Position numbers and translations under genes: made by a program
Notes under the pieces: generated by a model
Seen by the model: only the letters and a program-made list of their open reading frames with translations
Told to the model about the DNA's origin: nothing
Database searches by the model: none
Shown here: positions 61,726-64,000 of the stretch, piece by piece
Numbering within the stretch: the first letter of the stretch is position 1
Layout: every line of letters begins with the position of its first letter
Assembly (NCBI GenBank): GCA_964619265.1
Contig: CAZUCE010000010.1
Span: forward strand, 60,927-124,926
DNA length: 64,000 nt
Direction: 5' to 3'
Source: CAZUCE01 sp964619265
GTDB lineage: Bacteria; Planctomycetota; UBA1135; GCA-002686595

Positions 61726-62685
61726 ATGCAAATCCTCCCAAGCTCCCGAGCCACTTCACAGCGCCGTTCGGCGGGTGGCCAAGCGGAGCGGGTTGCTGGG
61801 ACCCAGCTGGATCCCCGGGCAGGTCGCCTTCCAACCTGGATTCCGCTGCTGCTGATCGGCGTCCTCGCTGCTCTGGCGATCCAGCGCATTCAGGCCGACA
61901 TGCGCGGATCGGGCTTCGCGAAGGTCGACACGGACTCCGTCCACGCGGAACTCGATGCGCCCTGGGTCGATCCGCGCTGGCAGGTCGAGCTCTCCTCGCG
62001 CATCGCGCAGCTGCCCGACTTTTCGCCCGATTCGGGCCGCATGGTCGCGGATATCTTGACCTTGGTTCGAGACCTCTCGTTTGTGGAGGAAGCTACCGGC
62101 GCGCGGGTGCGCTGGCCCGATGCCGTCGAATTTTGGGTGCAGCTGCGCCAGCCGATCGCCTGCGTCCAGGTCGGCCGCAAGTTTCTGCCGGTTGACGCGG
62201 ACGGGACGTTGCTCTCGGGCACTTGGACCGCGCCGCCCTACGTGTCGAGCGGCTTCCTGCCGGTCATCGGTCCGAACGACGGATGCTTCGACGAGTGGGT
62301 GCCGGGCATGCAGCTCGTCGAGCAGCGCCACCTCGATGCCCTGGCGATTGCCGAGTCCATGTGGGAAGAGCTCGAACCGAAAGCGCGGGAGGCTTTGGGT
62401 CGCAGCTTGATCGACGCCACGCGAGCGGAGTTCGCCGGACCGGACGAGCCCGGTGCGAAGATCGTGCTCGAGGGCCCGCGCACCCTGTGGTTCGGTCGAT
62501 CCCCGCGACAGGTTTCAGATGGAGAGTTGCCCAGCCGGGCCAAGTGGCAACACCTTGCGCTTGCGATGGGCGTCACCGATGAGGCGGACCGGGAGTGGTC
62601 TTTGATCGACCTGCGCTGGGACGAGCCCGAATTGGTCTTCACCGAGGTGGTTCCGCCCTCGGCGGAGCCGACGGCTGCGGAATGA
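61726..62685 (+). CDS. FtsQ/DivIB-like bitopic membrane protein
   Basis: 319 residues from the ATG before an N-terminal cytoplasmic tail and one TM helix (WIPLLLIGVLAALAIQRIQA, about 36-55). The periplasmic part begins with a POTRA-like segment (about 65-125) and then has VEFWVQLRQPIACVQVGRKF and LPVDADGTLLSG, which matches the FtsQ pattern (V-x-x-x-E-R-x-P-V-A, then x-L-V-D-x-x-G). Family similarity is weak elsewhere, so an FtsQ role in cell division is probable but not certain; no other division genes are visible. It overlaps the next gene by 4 bases. Confidence 0.6.
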   Translation: MQILPSSRATSQRRSAGGQAERVAGTQLDPRAGRLPTWIPLLLIGVLAALAIQRIQADMRGSGFAKVDTDSVHAELDAPWVDPRWQVELSSRIAQLPDFSPDSGRMVADILTLVRDLSFVEEATGARVRWPDAVEFWVQLRQPIACVQVGRKFLPVDADGTLLSGTWTAPPYVSSGFLPVIGPNDGCFDEWVPGMQLVEQRHLDALAIAESMWEELEPKAREALGRSLIDATRAEFAGPDEPGAKIVLEGPRTLWFGRSPRQVSDGELPSRAKWQHLALAMGVTDEADREWSLIDLRWDEPELVFTEVVPPSAEPTAAE

Positions 62686-64000
62686 GCCGCGCTCGGGCGG
62701 CCGTGTTGTTTGTTCTCGGGATCGCGTGGCTCGCGGTGTTCGATCGCGTGGCACCGTTTGCTGAGCCCCTGCCGGGCGCACGCAGCTGGATGCTCATCAC
62801 CGCGCTCGGGTTCTTATCGGCGGTGCCGCATTCCGGGGAAGGCTCGAAAGCCATGCCGGGGCCCTTGGTTCTGGCGGGCCTCGCCGCGCCCGTGGCCCTG
62901 GCCTTGGCTGTCGATGTTCGGGCGGGCTTTGCCCCCCGGGAGCCGCTTCAGCTCGCGGTATGGGCCGTCGTCCCGTGGCTCGTGCTCGGCGGACTGGCCA
63001 GGGGCTTCCGCGCGCAGACCCCTAGGCGAGTGATCGGCTGGGCCTTCTTTCTGCTGGCCTTTGGGATTCCCGCGGTGGTGGCAGCTGACGCTTTGGATGG
63101 AAGGCTCGGGCGCGCGGCATCGCTCCAGCGAATCTCCCTCCTTCACCGCTCGTTTCTCGCCTGGCAGGACGCGAGTGCGCGGGGAGATTCGGCGGGGGAG
63201 GCGTTCGTGCGGCCCGTGAAATTTGAAGCGGTGGGGCCCCTCGCTGGCTGGAGCGTGTGGGCACCACAGGCTCCCGCCACTTGGGTGCCGGAGCCCCTGG
63301 AAGCCGGCGAGCTCCGGCAGCTCTCTGTTCCGGTTGCCTTTCGCGAAGGTTTGGAAGCCGCGACCCAGCTCGCCGGCTTGCAGTTCGAGATCGCGGAGGG
63401 GGGGACCGGGTCGGTTCGCGCCCTTGGACTCGGTCCGGGCGTCTCGTCCGCTGCGCCCGAACTGTTCGACCGCGGCCGCCCCGCGGTCGGCGGGCCGGCT
63501 CGCCCGATCGGCCCGGGCCCGCTGGCGATCGGAGCTTTGGCCTGCGGTTTGGTCCTGTGGGCGGGCTGGAGCCGGCGCGGTCTTGGAGCTTCGCTCGGGG
63601 TCGCGCTGCTCGCCGTGGGAGCTGTGTTGGGGGTGGCCGCTTCGGTCGCAGAACCGGGCGCGTCCGCCCGAGAAAACTGGATCGGGGAGCTTTCAGAATC
63701 CGCAGACGGGTCGGTCGACGCGCTGTGGGTCGCGGCTGCCCGCGGTTCTTTGGGGACCGGCGACGAACCGGTCCGCCTGGCTTGGCGAGCGGGTTGGGCG
63801 CTTCCGCGTCTTGAGGTCACCGAGCTGGTCCGGTCTCGGGACGGTGGGGAATTGGAGGTGGGGGGGGTCCGGGTCGAGGGGGCCGGCGCCGACCTGTGGC
63901 TGTTTGAGGTGGCCGATCCGCAGGACTTGCAGGCTCGCCTTCGCCGCGCGGACGTCCGCGCCACCCGGGATCCGCGTGGGGCCTGGAGCTTTCACGAGCC
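62682..64000 (+). CDS. Polytopic membrane protein of unknown function, 3' end outside window
   Basis: The frame is open from the ATG in an ATGA overlap to the window end; 439 codons are visible. At least six hydrophobic segments are seen in the first 140 residues and near residues 285-325 (AVLFVLGIAWLAVF, GPLVLAGLAAPVALALAV, LAVWAVVPWLVLGGLA, VIGWAFFLLAFGIPAVVA; LAIGALACGLVLWAGW, LGASLGVALLAVGAVLGVAA). Soluble regions lie between and after them. No family was recognised. Coupling to the FtsQ-like gene suggests an envelope role. Confidence 0.7.
   Translation, partial: MSRARAAVLFVLGIAWLAVFDRVAPFAEPLPGARSWMLITALGFLSAVPHSGEGSKAMPGPLVLAGLAAPVALALAVDVRAGFAPREPLQLAVWAVVPWLVLGGLARGFRAQTPRRVIGWAFFLLAFGIPAVVAADALDGRLGRAASLQRISLLHRSFLAWQDASARGDSAGEAFVRPVKFEAVGPLAGWSVWAPQAPATWVPEPLEAGELRQLSVPVAFREGLEAATQLAGLQFEIAEGGTGSVRALGLGPGVSSAAPELFDRGRPAVGGPARPIGPGPLAIGALACGLVLWAGWSRRGLGASLGVALLAVGAVLGVAASVAEPGASARENWIGELSESADGSVDALWVAAARGSLGTGDEPVRLAWRAGWALPRLEVTELVRSRDGGELEVGGVRVEGAGADLWLFEVADPQDLQARLRRADVRATRDPRGAWSFHE

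Noticed and set aside
1..64000. Selenoprotein with in-frame UGA
   Set aside because: Each recognisable protein was checked around its stop; none continues in the same frame with family sequence after UGA.
1..64000. CRISPR array, prophage or IS element
   Set aside because: No regular repeat-spacer pattern, no transposase, no phage structural genes were found.

Overview
This is a strongly GC-rich bacterial chromosome segment. It has short intergenic gaps, many GTG starts and a large number of 4-base start/stop overlaps. Gene content points to a Planctomycetota-like organism: domains of the DUF1080 (3-keto-disaccharide hydrolase-like) family, a tricorn-type protease, an FG-GAP repeat exoprotein with a long non-repeat tail, a complete MoxR/Bat operon, and a flotillin-like FloA/NfeD cluster. 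That assignment is inferred from gene families and not from a marker gene. No phage, IS element, CRISPR array or rRNA was seen. One tRNA, selenocysteine tRNA (selC), is present.

Layout. 1-8.3 kb: a 5'-truncated glycosidase-fold protein coupled to recG, then a HEAT-repeat exported protein coupled to a lytic transglycosylase. 8.4-14.7 kb: a fossil of a sugar-phosphate isomerase/epimerase on the minus strand, an ApbE-DUF1080-DUF1080 fusion, and a tricorn-like protease. 14.9-24.1 kb: an eight-gene MoxR-DUF58-Bat operon in which six of seven junctions are 4-base GTGA overlaps. 24.1-26.4 kb: selC and two tandem paralogous acetyltransferase-fold genes. 26.7-34.6 kb: the FG-GAP protein, two NfeD proteins, FloA, a proline-rich membrane-anchored protein, an EVE-domain protein and a 61-residue histone H1-like protein.

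34.8-43.6 kb: a DUF952 protein and a GT-C-type membrane glycosyltransferase (minus strand), a cyclic-nucleotide-binding-domain/aspartase fusion (plus strand), a small membrane protein, and a three-gene molybdenum hydroxylase operon. The FAD subunit of that operon carries the four-cysteine insertion of 4-hydroxybenzoyl-CoA reductase. 43.9-48.3 kb: a DUF1294 protein, an exported protein of unknown function, and two adjacent amidohydrolases, one of which has lost most metal ligands. 48.5-57.7 kb: a type II secretion-like locus with one pseudopilin facing away from a seven-gene operon (GspL-, M-, C-, D-, E-, F- and G-like). 57.8-64 kb: an alpha/beta-hydrolase fold protein that seems to lack its nucleophile, a Ski2-type helicase, an FtsQ-like protein, and a membrane protein cut by the window end.

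The most notable items are the cNMP-aspartase fusion, the ApbE-DUF1080 fusion beside an epimerase fossil, the catalytic/degenerate amidohydrolase pair, the 4-HBCR-type enzyme, and selC without recognisable Sec machinery nearby. All functions are read from sequence motifs by eye, with no database search.
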